Positions 10,438 through 21,550 of a stretch of DNA of 64,000 bases are shown here, piece after piece; within the stretch, counting starts at the first letter, position 1, and each line of letters starts with the position of its first letter. Origin of the DNA: Phymatolithon calcareum (taxonomy: Eukaryota > Rhodophyta > Florideophyceae > Hapalidiales). The position numbers and the translations under genes were made by a program. A model generated the notes under the pieces. That model ran no database searches and had not been told where the DNA came from. It saw nothing but the letters and a program-made list of their open reading frames with translations. Location: NCBI GenBank assembly GCA_977006965.1, contig OZ345353.1, forward strand, positions 868,001-932,000. Direction: 5' to 3'.

Positions 10438-13400
10438 ATGAATTCGAACAATCCAAGTCATGAAGCATTTCCTGCGGAGCAGCTACAGTCTGGACTCACA
10501 GCCACTCCGACCACTTCCTCCGCTGTATCTTCAGCCCGAAATCTAAACCACGGGGACATGGAGTCCGCCCCCTCAGTGCTTTCCATCATTGATGAAGCGC
10601 GGACTTTCGTGAAAAGTATCCTGTCGCGAGTTGCCATTATGCGAGATTGGCCTGCCATCATCCGAAGCTTGACTGGCGAGCTCAACGTTCTGATGGAACG
10701 CTTCAGGGAGCTGGAGGAACAAGTTATTATGGCACCCGCGGAAAGCCTTGTTATCAGAAGTTCTATGTTCAACGATAAGTTAATATCTGTGCGCCACTTC
10801 CTCTATCTCTCAAATTCAGATTTGGAGAGCATATATTCGAAGGCGTACCCGGAGAATGACATTGGCACAAGATTTAAGCTCAGGTCTTCGATTTATAGAG
10901 TAGTCCGCGCCAAATCAATAAGCAACGCCATGAACGTCCTCCAGTCGAAATTGCATGTCTACTCGAATGAGCTGTTTGCCCTGACTACAATGCTTGTCCA
11001 AGCGCAAATCATTCAAAAAGTGCACAATGATATGGTGCACAAGCTTACCCCAGACAAGGAGTATAGCGCGTGGTCAAACACACCATCACTTCGAAATTGG
11101 GCAATGCTGAACTTTGCGGCACGGGATTCAGGCGAGAGGTGCAACACACCGGAAGCAGCCCTCAAAGATGCCATTCTTTCCCATGAGTCTTCATCCCCAA
11201 TGACTGCGTCGGTTGGTGTTGTTGGCACAGTTGGGGTTGGCAAGACGTTTACGATCCAGGGCCTTGCAAGTGATGCCGACATTTGCGCCCGTTTCCCAGA
11301 TGGAATTCACTACATTTCGCTTGGTCTGGGCGCCTCGGAACAGCTAGCAGTATGGGCAATCGCGAAACTCATGTGGCTTACAGGGGCACGGGCATCTGCC
11401 TCTGTCGTGCGCCAATCACTATTGCTGTCGGAAGCTGTCGAACATGCCGTGAATTGGTTCAGTGGGAAAACCTGTCTTTTTCTTGTGGACGATCTCTGGC
11501 CTACGGAAGACAACGAAACTGGGATTTTGGATAATCTGCGGCACCTGCTAGAAAGTTGTCCAGAAAGTCGAATGGTCGTCACTACCCGAAGTAGAATCAT
11601 TGCAGACCATGTCGGGACGGTACTCCGCTTTGAGCCGCGAGACCCACTTGGACTGGAGTCCGTGAACATTTTTATGATGTATGCGACAAGAGATTTCTCA
11701 AGGTCATGCTTGCAAGAGCCCAACGGCATTCTGAGAACGAGTACAGCGAAAATTATTTCGATTTGTGCGGGACTACCATTGGCTTTGGCTGTCACTGGAC
11801 GCGCTGTGCGTGATTGGCGATTTGGGATTAGCCTGTGACTCATATGCTGCATTGCTGGAAGTGTACAGATCTAAAATTGGCGAAGGGCAAGGCGAAAGGG
11901 GCAAGACCTTGAACGCGGGCATCTTCCTGAGTTTGAAATTCCTAGAAGCTAGCTTCGTGAAGTTGAAGACATCGCATGGTTCTGTCACCGATTGCACGAT
12001 CGCTGATATGTACATAAGCTTGTGTGTGCTGGAACACGAGGCCCTTGTCCCTGTGCACGTTCTCAGTGGAATGTGGAATGTGGACAAGGATTTTGCGTTC
12101 AAAGTCGTTGACCTTTTCAGCGGGTTGAGTCTTTGCAACCTCAATTTTCCGCAGCACGCGCAAGGGCTGGCAAAAGAATGTGACCTCTTGCTGCATGACC
12201 TCCATTTGGACTCTTGCAAATAACAGGCCGAGAAAATGAAGACAATCTCGCAATGGCATATACGGCTTCTCAACTCTTATCTGGAACCAGTAACGAAAAT
12301 GAGAGTGTCACTTCTATCAAAAGCGCGCTTCCGGTCTGTTGGCGGGTGTTCTCTTGAGGAAAGAGTGTTGGACTGCATACCGAGACCGTGGTGGTTTGTC
12401 CAACGCGACGGATATATTCATGCGAATCTTGCCAGACACTTAGTATCTGCGGGTCTCGTTGTGGAGCTCGCCGCTGTTCTTCTGGATGCGCGTTGGACGT
12501 ATGCACGGGTGAAGATCGGGGGAATATTATCACTGAAATCGGACTTCGAGTGTTTGCTGAGACTCAGTGACGAAATTCTTCAGGGCAGTGTCCGGCAAAG
12601 CTTTGAGTTGATTTGGAAAGCGATACAACTCTCGTGGGGAAGAACATCGGAAGGAGAGGGGTCCTTTCTGGTCCATGTATGTGGACGTTTGTTTCAATGG
12701 AGGAACGGGAACGCAATCGTGGACTTATACTCGAGGAGCCTTGAGACGCACACACTGTCGCCGTACTTGCTGCCTTTAAACTCGTTTTTCCCAGACCCGC
12801 GCAGCGCGCAGGTGATGGAAATTCCGATCAGGGGCGATTGCCACTCAGTTCATTACTCTCCATGTGGACAGTTCATGACGGCAGGAGCGAGCAGAGACGT
12901 TGTGGTCGTTGATGCGTCGACGGGTGGTAATTTGAAGCGTTTGCAAGGACACAGTGGCCATGTGACCGGAGTATCATTTGCTGTGGGAGCAGCGAAAATT
13001 GTGTCGGGATCATCGGACAATTCGATTGCCATTTGGGAATGGGAGACTTCTGAGTCTCCAGCGGTTGTTCTTCGAGGTCACAGCGAAACGATCGTTGGCA
13101 TTGCTGTCAGCAACGATGGTGATAAGATATTCTCGTGCTCTCATGATTGCACGGTAAAGATATGGGATGCGAACACAGGTGAACTACTTGGAGAATTCGT
13201 GCAACAATGCCGCGTTGAGTGTGTTGCTGTTTCTGCGAACGGTCGATACGTTGCGACTGGTCTGTTGAATGGAACGTTGAAAGTGCTAGACAGTCGCACG
13301 GGGGATACAATTTTCGAAGACGCCGATGCCCACGAATCCTGCATTTCTTCTGTTGCATTCGGTGGACGAAGCCGGCGGTTGGCAACAGGGTCAAGGGACA

Positions 13401-14546
13401 CGACAATTCGTGTATGGGACACGGCAAGATGGGCGAGTTTTGGTCAGCCGTTTCTGGGGCACATGGAACGGGTGACGTGTGTTACGTTCAGTCCTGACGG
13501 AGAACAGATTGCATCTGGATGCTTTGATGGCTTTGTTCGATTGTGGCATGCCAACACAGGAAGAAATATCTGGATATCGTCATATGTGGATACGTCGGTT
13601 ACGAGTGTTTCGTTTCTCATGACGGGCGACGAATTCTTGCAGGGTCGCGGGACGGTATACTTCGCGTTTGGGACACGCTCGTGGCAGCGCAGGCAACTGA
13701 TCAAGAAAATGGGCATTCTGAAGATGTATCGGCCATTGCTGTAAGTCATGATGGGCTGCAAGTTGCATCTGGGTCGTCAGTTGGAACAGTTTGTCTATGG
13801 GAATCGCGCACAGGTAATCAAATTGATCATTCATCAAAGCGACACGAAGGTTTGGTTAACTGCGTTTCATTTAGCAGTGACGGGCGACACGTGGTTTCCG
13901 GTTCACAGGACAGTACCATGCTGCTGTGGGACGCGAAGAGGTTGAATCGAACTACGTATGCGTTGATTGGACATTCAAGCAGCGTGACCTGTGTTTCTTT
14001 CAGCTCCGATAATTGTCGAATTGTCTCGGGGTCGGAAGATAAAAAACTGTGCGCATATGGAACGCCGAATCAGGGGTGCCGATTGGAGATCCTCTGATAG
14101 GACACATGAGATCACTTCAGGAGGTATCGGAGAGCAGTGATGGTTTCTACATTGTGTCCAGGGATGAATTAGGCGCAGTAATAATCTGGAACAGAAACGA
14201 GCGAACTATTATTTCGAAGTCGATGCAAGAGCTGTTCGATTTTCAAGGAGCATCTTCCAGCAAAAGTCATGATGACATTGCCACAAGACACCAAATGAAG
14301 GACGGGGAAGCGCAAAGAATCATTCGCAGTTGTGGTCAGAAGATACCGCATGTTTGGCCCAATTCGTTCTCCGCGTACTCTGCAGAAGTATATTGCCGCA
14401 ACAACTCTGTATATACAAATCGACCAACTGAAGACACATTGCTTGGGACTTTTCCTTCTGAAGTCCAATCGTGGACGTACACTGCACGAGGAAGAGTGTT
14501 TGTTTCTGGGCTGCGGAGTGGCAGATTGCCATATGTGATTTGGTAG
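10438..14546 (+). pseudogene. NB-ARC / WD40-repeat STAND-type gene, frameshifted
   Basis: Reads as one gene from ATG 10438. About 260 N-terminal residues of unknown fold come first. The NB-ARC NTPase follows, with P-loop GTVGVGKT (~residue 263), Walker B CLFLVDDLW (~344), MVVTTRS (~378) and CAGLPLAL (~442). A linker then leads into about eleven WD40 blades (12830-14500), with units ending in forms such as VKIWDANTG, IRVWDT and VCLWESRTG. Breaks: a frameshift near 11830 soon after CAGLPLAL; an in-frame TAA at 12221 with the same frame continuing on both sides; a 1-bp loss near 13615 inside blade 7; and loss of one A in an A run near 14045. Known STAND proteins of this plan act as nucleotide-switch signalling or immune-type sensors, with the propeller as ligand or sensor platform. 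Here the function would be lost unless the breaks are sequencing errors. Confidence 0.85.
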
Positions 14547-14632
14547 TCCCACGCGAATAAATATAGGAAATCTGTTTTTCCATAGACGCACAGCTTCAAC
14601 ATGCCTGTGCCTCCCACAATCGAATGGTACTT

Positions 14633-15022
14633 TCAAAGCTTGTTCGTTCTTCGGCTTCTACGAATCACATTACTAAGAAGAAGCCGCCAGAATGCAGGAA
14701 AACAGTGTAGTGATCCTCTATGAGCCTGTGCTTTACAGGAGGGGCTCACTGCAAGACGTCGATAGCGAAGTTTGTCATTTTTCAGCCCTTCGGAGCCGTT
14801 TGAAGGCAGGGAGAGTATTTTGCTAGGGGCCATAATCAGCTGCAGCAGGAGGGCATCCATGGTGGCGCGTATGGCTGTCGTGCGGACTACCCGATAAAGC
14901 AAGGACTCGAGGTTAGCTCGATTTCCACTGGCATTCTTTGGGTAGGCCTTCGAACCTGTAGATAAGGCTGATTTGTACCGGTTGAGGACGTCGAGAAAGG
15001 ATGTTAAAGCTTTGTAGAACAT
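14633..15022 (-). pseudogene. Fragment of the N-terminal region of an NB-ARC relative
   Basis: The minus-strand frame contains SKAYPKNASGNRANLESLLY then RVVRTTAIRATMDALLLQL. This lines up with SKAYPENDIGTRFKLRSSIY then RVVRAKSISNAMNVLQSKL of the NB-ARC gene at 10438 (about residues 138-176). Only the domain ahead of the P-loop is recognisable. No ATP-binding motifs follow. The fragment points toward the intact-order copy and ends 87 bp beyond its stop. Confidence 0.65.
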
Positions 15023-15490
15023 ATCACAGAAGTTAGAATCGGTGGATGCTGTATTTGATTTAACCGCACGTAATGATGAACGAAAAATTCGGCGATGTGC
15101 CTCGCGTTCAAGCTCGAAAAGCTACAGAGTGAGAGCTTTGCGACTTTGTTCCCTGGAGTTTGTCGGCAGGTAAGGCGTGCAGGTGAGAGAAGGAGAGTGC
15201 AAGAGATCTTGACGATTGCGAGATCATGATATCTTGTGTGATATGAGTTAGAATGTGCAATGATTCCTCAGTTTTTTTTTGAATTTGGAATTTATTAAAC
15301 GCCCTCAGTAACACTCATGAGACTGCAAGGGAGATGCGTTTCAGTAGCTACGTTGTAGCTTCGATCATATATTCAAATACTTGTAGCCCGGGTTAACGTC
15401 GTAGCCCAAGCTGCAAAAACCCTCTCCCGTAAAAGGGCGGAGGGAAAAGCTTGGGGTCCACTGATCAGATTTCCTCAATTGGCGCCTTGT

Positions 15491-18400
15491 CTATTCCATG
15501 TCGTCGTAAAAGACGATAGTGAAGAAGAGTAGCTTGTCTAGAGCTTTTTCAGTGATATCAATCTCCTCTTTGGTCAGTTGATATCTTCCGAGGTATTCTT
15601 CCAGGTTGCTCATGAGGATTGGTACAGTATCACCGACCTTGTCTGTCAGAAGTGATGTGCTCATTGGGGGAAACCGACCGAATGCCCACTTTACCGCTAA
15701 TTGGAGGTGCCTTGTTTTCGGGAGTCTGATAATCGCCGGGGTGGACCCAGGCAGATCGTAGGGAATTTTTCTCTTTCTGTTGCACTCCGAGACGTCTCCT
15801 TCGTCTTTGAAGAGCAATGTCCTCAACGATTTTGGTGAAACTCCCTGATTGAGGAAAGTCATTGCCGTCTCCAATAGATCGTACTGTAGCATTGCCGATA
15901 TGTCTCGACTAACCCATTGTAGTTCACCCACATCTCTTTCCTCGATTGGGACGGCCAGAAGGCTCCTTTTCTTTGATCTCGCTCGTTCCAGCATTTGAGT
16001 GCTAGAACGAGTCTCCTGTTTTCGGCGTTGTGAATTCGGCAAAGAAGGCGAAGTCTGACATAGCGGTTTTTCGATATTGGACCGAATACTTGTGCGAAAA
16101 ATGTTTTCTCTACTTCTGCGATAGCTGTCTGGACTCTCGGCGTCCATGGCGTCAGGTGCATTGCATACTCCCATCTTGGTTGTATCAACGCCTTGTATGT
16201 CTTCACTGCTTTCAAGGGGGTGAGTGCTCGCAACGAGACACCCAGGGACCTCAGTTGATATACCGCGATCTTGGCGTGTCGGATGCGCTCCAGCATTTTT
16301 GTGTCGGTAACTCCCTCATTACTGAGTGAGATTCCAAGGTATGATACTTCTTTGACCTTTGCCAACGTTTTCCCTGCAAGCTTGAAAATGAGTGATCTTG
16401 TGTGTTCCGAGAGAAGTACTTCGCTCTTCCCAGCTTTCGTGTTCCAAACCATCTGCCTGTCCCTTGCCCACTTCGATGCAATGTTTAACAGTCTCTGTAG
16501 TTCCGCTGGTGTCTTTGCCGATAGAAGAACGTCGTCCGCAAAGAGGACTGCAGCGACATCTGCAACTTCTTGTGGCACTCGGCTTATTCTTTCCGCAAAT
16601 TCGTCCATGAAAAGGTTGTACAAACTTGGACTCAGCGGAGACCCCTAAGGTACTCCTCTGTCAATTAGGAACCACTTCTGCTGCGGTTCACCAATCGTAG
16701 ATACCCAGGAAGGCATCAAGAATGGTTCGATCATCACGCATAGCTCTTGCGGTAGAAGCCCTCTCATTCGCTCTTGCAGGTGTTGTCTAGGCACTGTGTC
16801 GTACGCTGCCTTCAGGTCCAATACTGCGATGCATCGCTGCCCTCGCTTTTGTAGTTCCAGCGCCCTCAAGATTGCGAGCTCCGTACTCTTCCCTTTTTGG
16901 AATCCCAGCTGGATGTTGTGGTTCTTGTATCTTTGACGGAGCATAATATCAATTGCGGATTCAACAACCTTTCGGACCTGACTCAGTAGGGATATGGGTC
17001 GGAAATTTTTTGGATCGTCATGGTCTCCTTTCTTGTGCAGCGGGACCAAGAGAGCTTTCATCCACGATTGTGGAAGTGTTCCGCATCTGCCGCAGGCTGT
17101 CCATAGCTCATAGGCTAGGTCTGTGCATTCCTCCAGGTCCACTTTCAACATTTCGCTCTTCACTCCGTCCAGGCCCGGGGCCTTTCTCGTTGGAGCTTTC
17201 AGGATTGCTAGTTTGATAAGATTCCGCATTTGAGGAGGACAGTCAAAGTGCGAAGGGTTTGGTCGCCATCCCCTGACATCTCGACATGTCTGGGACACGT
17301 GGGCCGTGAACAGCGTTTTATGCAATGGACGGCCGGTCATATTGTTCCTATACGTTCTTCGTATTCTCATCTTCTGCATTCGGGAGATTTGTTCAATTGC
17401 CTTGGACCCATCCTTTTCCTCAAGATCGTCTATGTATTCTTGATACTGCTGCCGCTTCCTTCTGTTCACCAATTTGCGAATATCTTTACGACATTCCTCA
17501 TATTGCTTCCATGCCTCTTCTGTATCCTGCTCTTGAGCTTTCTTGTACAGTTTCTTGCGGCGTTTGCATTTCGTTTCGAGATTTGAGTTCCAGAACGGTT
17601 TGTAGCGTGGTGGGCTAGTTCTCTTCTCTCTCCACGGCTCACATAGCGTATCCTCTATTTTTTCGTAAAGACGATCTAGTTCCTGCCGAGTGCTGCATCG
17701 TTTCAGATCATCGAGGATTCCTGGAATGGCCGTCCCGTATAGTTCCCGAACTTTTTCTTGTTTCTCTTCATGTCTCCATTGTTTAACCGATATTCGTGGA
17801 TTTTGAGCTCTTGTATGGTTTTGGCGAGTGAGAAAACTTGTCGTCACTGGTTGGTGCTGCGTATTACCTGTCCAGACGTCTGTTGGTGAGCAGACCGTTG
17901 CTGTTTCAATTCCTTTTGTTATGAACAAGTCGATGTTGCTCTTAAACCGCTTGGTTCGGATGCTGAAACCTGTCCAAGTTCGGACATCCCAGTTCTTTGC
18001 TGTTGCCCAACGGAAGAGCTGGTTGCCTCTCCTATTTGAGCGGAGATCCCACCTCAGATGCCGAACGTTCCAGTCGCCGCACACAATTGCCTTTCCTCGT
18101 GCATACGTATTGACCATGATCAGGCATTTCTCGGTTTCCGTTCTGGTTGCTGCCGGGGATATGTAGACAGCTCCCACTTTTATCTCCCCCACTTGGGCGA
18201 TAATCAGTTGAAAATTTGTCTCTGCGTGTTTAAAGATCAGACGGCTCCCAGAGTGCTTCCGAAAGAATAGAGAAACTTCTCCAGAATTTCGCCCCCTCCG
18301 TGGAGGCGGGCGCATTGCGTTCATAGAGAAGAAATCAGATCGAATTTTCCCTTCTGGTCTCAAGTGTGTTTCAGTTATTGCAGCCATGTCTATTCCGTGG

Positions 18401-18585
18401 TTTTTCATAATTTTTTCTATGTATGCTGGGGTCTCCGGAGAGCCTCTAAAATTGAAGGTTGCCAAACGCCACTTCTTCTTAAATAGAATTTTCCGAGGTT
18501 TCCTCTTGATGTATCCCAAGAGTGTCTGGTGTTTTCTCATTTGCAGTTCCCGGCTTAGTGCTAGAGTCTTTCTCTGCCTCTTCAA
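15491..18585 (-). pseudogene. LINE-C ORF2: EEP endonuclease and reverse transcriptase, two lesions
   Basis: The EEP endonuclease (first ~260 residues) shows LATFNFRG, AAITETHL, GAVYISP, CGDWNVRHLRWD, SNIDLF and a final QHQPV (H kept). RT follows: RKAPGLDGVKSEMLK, LLVPLHKKGDHDDP, FRPISLLSQVRKVVE, motif A LDLKAAYDTVPR, motif B GVP-stop-GSPLSP and motif C AVLFADDVLLSAK. The C-terminal tail is WAFGRFPPMSTSLL. The stop is TAG at about 16647-16649, where the family has Gln (CAG), so it is a single transition in the most conserved RT motif. A second break is one lost A near 15997 (ALK/MLE). No RNase H domain is seen. The role is target-primed reverse transcription. The ORF2 start overlaps the ORF1 end; the first Met at 18585 is provisional. 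Confidence 0.9.
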
Positions 18586-20068
18586 AGTCAGATTGGACTA
18601 TTTCTGATGCAGTAGCTGTTGCTGTTCCTGGATTTTCTCCTGTGTCTGAGAGCTGCGGCACTTCCGCTCCCCGGTCTACATACTCAGTTTGGAGTCTTGC
18701 GCTTTCTCGCCCACCAAGGCGGAGCTCTGGTGCCATCAGGTTACGCCTGTCCGCCGTTACGGCGCTTTCGACACATAGGTCGAAGAATCTTCTGTTTGCA
18801 GCTTTCTCCATGCCGTGATACCATTCTCGGGCAACAATATTGTCCGCCTTCGCTGCACAATAGCGCGCTCGTCCCCTTAACTTCTCCATGTTTCTTTTCT
18901 GACCATCAAGAGCGTTTGCTATCTGGCAGGTGTTCAGCGCATTCTCGAATGCGCTAAAGCTTGGCATTTGTGACATCTTCGCTGATCGAATGAGACTGAT
19001 GATGTTCGGACTATCGACCTTCTCAACAAGAAGTTCCATTACAGAGTTTCCAATGAACGACACATGCAGGAGACGTCTATTCGTTAGCAGGTCCCGCACA
19101 GCTTCCTCAATGTACTTCCTGTCCGTCCTCGGGAGGTTCTTAAAGTAGAGTACTTCCACCACTGGTGCTTTTTCAGGTCTCATCATTGGCCCCATTCGTT
19201 CAGTGAAGGCATCCAATTTCGATTTGTCTTCCTCAGAAACCTGTAGATTGCTTGCTGCTCTTCGAGCTGTGTCAAGGTACGACGGCTTTGCCACATCTTG
19301 CTTTTCGGTGCTTATTAAACTGGGGAACGCAGCATCGGACGGAATATCTCGAGTTGGTTCCACGGTGCGCTCGGTTGCGTTTTCTGGCCGAGAGTGTTCC
19401 TTCAATCTACGGTTCTCTTCCCTGAGCGTGACCACTTCTGCTTCTAGAAGGGTCACCCGGTTCACAGTGTCTGCATGTTTCATTTCGATCTCCTCCAACT
19501 TTTTCAATATAATGTTGATATCGATAGCATCTTTCTGAGATCTCTCTGGCTCTCTTTCTGTCTCCGAGTTGCAGTGCTTCTCGCCACCTTGAGCGGACGG
19601 TACCATCTGGTCAACAAACGACACAACGTCACTTCCACTCTTCTTCGCTGGGCATTTGCTGCACTTAAGTAGCAGAGGGACCGTGCTGTAGCCTCCAGTC
19701 ATATTCAGTGTTCCCTTTCGCTTGCACCTAAAACACGGAAGCATGTTCCGAATCGATGGAAAAGCTTGCCGAGTGGGGTTGTCCTTCACAGTTTGAGAAT
19801 AGTTCTCTTTTGGTACGGCATCCCCTTTGGGTGTGAGAGTCGTTTTCGTAGCGACTGCTCCCTGCTTCTTTCCGCTATTCGCTGGTCCGGACTGTGGACC
19901 GGGGGTCAACTCTTGACTCAAACTTTGGTTATTTTTTTGAGTATTTCCGTCTTCCGCCGTCGAGTTTCGACTTGCCCGGCGTCTCGATCTGCGACTTTCC
20001 TGCGTCAGCCAAGGCAGTTCACGGTCTCGGTGGTCATTCGAAGTCTCCATTTCGCCTTCAGGTGGCAT
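18479..20068 (-). CDS. LINE-C ORF1 protein (nucleic-acid-binding, coiled coil)
   Basis: An intact 529-residue frame from ATG 20068. The N-terminus is basic and polar. Near residue 110 there is a paired-cysteine cluster (CFRCKRKGTLNMT, then LLLKCSKCPAKK) that may bind zinc. Around residues 180-225 a leucine/acidic heptad stretch (INIILKKLEEIEMKHAD, VTLLEAEVVTLREENRRLKE) predicts a coiled coil for self-assembly. The C-terminal third is charged with no recognised fold. In LINEs the first ORF usually encodes the RNA-packaging protein that associates with element RNA; that is inferred here from position and architecture. Its end overlaps ORF2. Confidence 0.85.
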   Translation of the reverse strand: MPPEGEMETSNDHRDRELPWLTQESRRSRRRASRNSTAEDGNTQKNNQSLSQELTPGPQSGPANSGKKQGAVATKTTLTPKGDAVPKENYSQTVKDNPTRQAFPSIRNMLPCFRCKRKGTLNMTGGYSTVPLLLKCSKCPAKKSGSDVVSFVDQMVPSAQGGEKHCNSETEREPERSQKDAIDINIILKKLEEIEMKHADTVNRVTLLEAEVVTLREENRRLKEHSRPENATERTVEPTRDIPSDAAFPSLISTEKQDVAKPSYLDTARRAASNLQVSEEDKSKLDAFTERMGPMMRPEKAPVVEVLYFKNLPRTDRKYIEEAVRDLLTNRRLLHVSFIGNSVMELLVEKVDSPNIISLIRSAKMSQMPSFSAFENALNTCQIANALDGQKRNMEKLRGRARYCAAKADNIVAREWYHGMEKAANRRFFDLCVESAVTADRRNLMAPELRLGGRESARLQTEYVDRGAEVPQLSDTGENPGTATATASEIVQSDFEEAEKDSSTKPGTANEKTPDTLGIHQEETSENSI

Positions 20069-20264
20069 GGCGCTTCGTGCCTACAAAGATAGAACCCTCC
20101 TGGGAAGCTTCCCGGACAGAAACCTTCTATTCCGCTACGCTTGCCCGCGATCGCTGTTTGGGTCCGTTCGGTCCAATACAGACTCTCCTGGAAATGATTC
20201 CTCAGTGCTGCTTCCTAACTGAAGCCCCCTCCGGATTTGCGCGTCCGCGTCGGCGATTTTATGA

Positions 20265-20880
20265 ATACTTTTTGTTTTGTTGCAACTGTTTTGTTGTTTA
20301 TTTGAAATCCCTCATTAACACTCCTAAGTCTGTACGGGAGCAGCTTTTGATAGCTTGTTCATTCTACTATATTGCCTGGTCCCTAGTGCAGGGACTCGTC
20401 GTTCTCCATATTGTCATTTATGGTCGCTGTAGAGAAGTATGGAGCCTAATGCCTTTTCCGTGCTTAACGTTTCTCCGGAGTCCAGTTCATACTTTGCTGG
20501 GTTCATGCGTATGGTCTCCAGGTAGCGCTCTTCTGTCCCTCCGAATGTATTCGATATTAGTGTCGTGCTCACTTGAGGGAACCTGCCGCTAGCGTATGTT
20601 ATGGCCAGCTGTCGATATCTCACCTTGGCAAACCTAAGGATAGGCGGGATCTCATCTGGTCTTTCGTTATTTTCCTCGTTCTTCTTGCTTCGAGCCGCAA
20701 AAGCTGGAAATATAAAACTTTTCCTGGGGCCAGCAACAATCGTCGCAGTACTGAGCCCCAACGCCCATGAAAGCAGCAAGCAGCGGTGTCCCGAAAGCGA
20801 CAATTTTCCAATTACACTAGAAATTTCGTTCGGCGTCACGCCAACGCTAAACGCTATTTCTTGTGTGGAGCCAATTTTCT
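20265..20880 (-). mobile_element. LINE-D: 5'-truncated LINE 3' end
   Basis: Minus-strand copy holding the last ~80 codons of a LINE ORF2 (stop at 20414) and a ~150-bp 3' UTR ending in an ACAAAACAAAAAG-like tail near 20267. The protein block matches LINE-B and LINE-C C-termini at clear but lower similarity, and the 3' UTR differs from both, so I treat it as a separate family. No target duplication was found. The 5' limit is approximate. Confidence 0.65.
20414..20839 (-). pseudogene. LINE-D ORF2 C-terminal fragment
   Basis: Contains PPILRFAKVRYRQLAITYAS directly followed by GRFPQVSTTLI, equivalent to PAIIRLPKTRHLQLAVKWAF then GRFPPMSTSLL in LINE-C. It then runs EKALGSILLYSD to the stop. The upstream 50 or so residues are probably not LINE coding sequence. 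No catalytic motifs remain. Confidence 0.7.
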
Positions 20881-21022
20881 TTTAAATCAAATATACTATT
20901 CGTAAGGTTATAAAGTTTTGAGTTTGGTGGGCCTTGAATTTCAGATGACGGACGGAAACATCGATGGGAAATTTTCTGTCTAGAAAAGTGAAAATTACGC
21001 GAATATTCTAGTCGTCGAGGTC

Positions 21023-21543
21023 GAGGACAGAAGGAGATGAAAGAAAGTAACGAGATGACCAGCTACCGTGAGAATGTTAAATGGTTTCCAACCCACTCTA
21101 CAACGAAATTTGACAAGTCCAAGAGCAGAAGAATCTTGGGAAAAAGGGACGAAAACGGCGATTGACAAACTTTTAGCACTGGAAATCCATATGTTAGAAG
21201 AAATGATAGTGTAATGTGATCTGATTGGGTAATGAGATGGCAGTATCAACGGGAAGCTGCTCTGGTGTTGGTGAATACCGGCGTTGAGGGCTTCTAAAAT
21301 AAAAATCTACAATTTCCCCCCCCCCCCGGTTTCCAACCCGGGTCATCCCTTTGAAGGACGGCGGCTGAAGATTGTCTGCGTAGAGATTTAGATGTTAAGC
21401 TCCCCGAAGCTCTGTACTTTGTGCGGCTTTGAGCTGTTGTGACATCAAATACCACCTCGTATCTGTTAAAGTGTACTGTAGCCGTATGTATGGGGAGTTT
21501 CTATAGGAAAACTCCGAAACCTGCATTAGAGAAGAAGAAGAAG
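21023..21543 (+). mobile_element. X retroelement copy 3 (diverged), split by LINE-A
   Basis: Blocks GAGATGACCAGCTACCGTGAG, TTAAATGGTTTCCAACCC and ATCCCTTTGAAGGACGGCGG, followed by CTGTAGCCGTATG and an A/G-rich tail (GAAGAAGAAGAAG), match the other X copies with many substitutions. The copy is interrupted at 21095-21327 by a LINE-A 3' fragment. It abuts the 3'-truncated copia element immediately downstream. Confidence 0.8.
21095..21327 (+). mobile_element. LINE-A 3' fragment with 12-nt poly-C tail
   Basis: A 233-bp insertion with the 12-bp duplication GGTTTCCAACCC (21083-21094 and 21328-21339). It matches 3945-4165 with no difference seen. It carries only the last ~40 codons of ORF2, the 3' UTR and a run of twelve C before the duplication. 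Confidence 0.93.
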
Positions 21544-21550
21544 CCTATAC

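Larger units (their letters stand above)
15272..20192 (-). mobile_element. LINE-C: full-length two-ORF non-LTR retrotransposon
   Basis: It is flanked by the 13-bp duplication AATGATTCCTCAG (15259-15271 and 20193-20205). On the minus strand it has a ~124-bp 5' UTR, ORF1 (20068-18479), ORF2 overlapping it by 107 nt in another frame (18585-15491), and a ~215-bp 3' UTR ending TTTAATAAATTCCAAATTC plus a nine-A tail. At 4921 bp with both ORFs represented, it appears complete at its 5' end. Only two small lesions are seen, both in ORF2, so it is young. Other LINE-C 3' ends lie at 4430-6367 and near 56115. Confidence 0.93.

Noticed and set aside
19203-20592. Plus-strand frames of up to 232 codons
   Set aside because: Antisense to LINE-C ORF1 and LINE-D.
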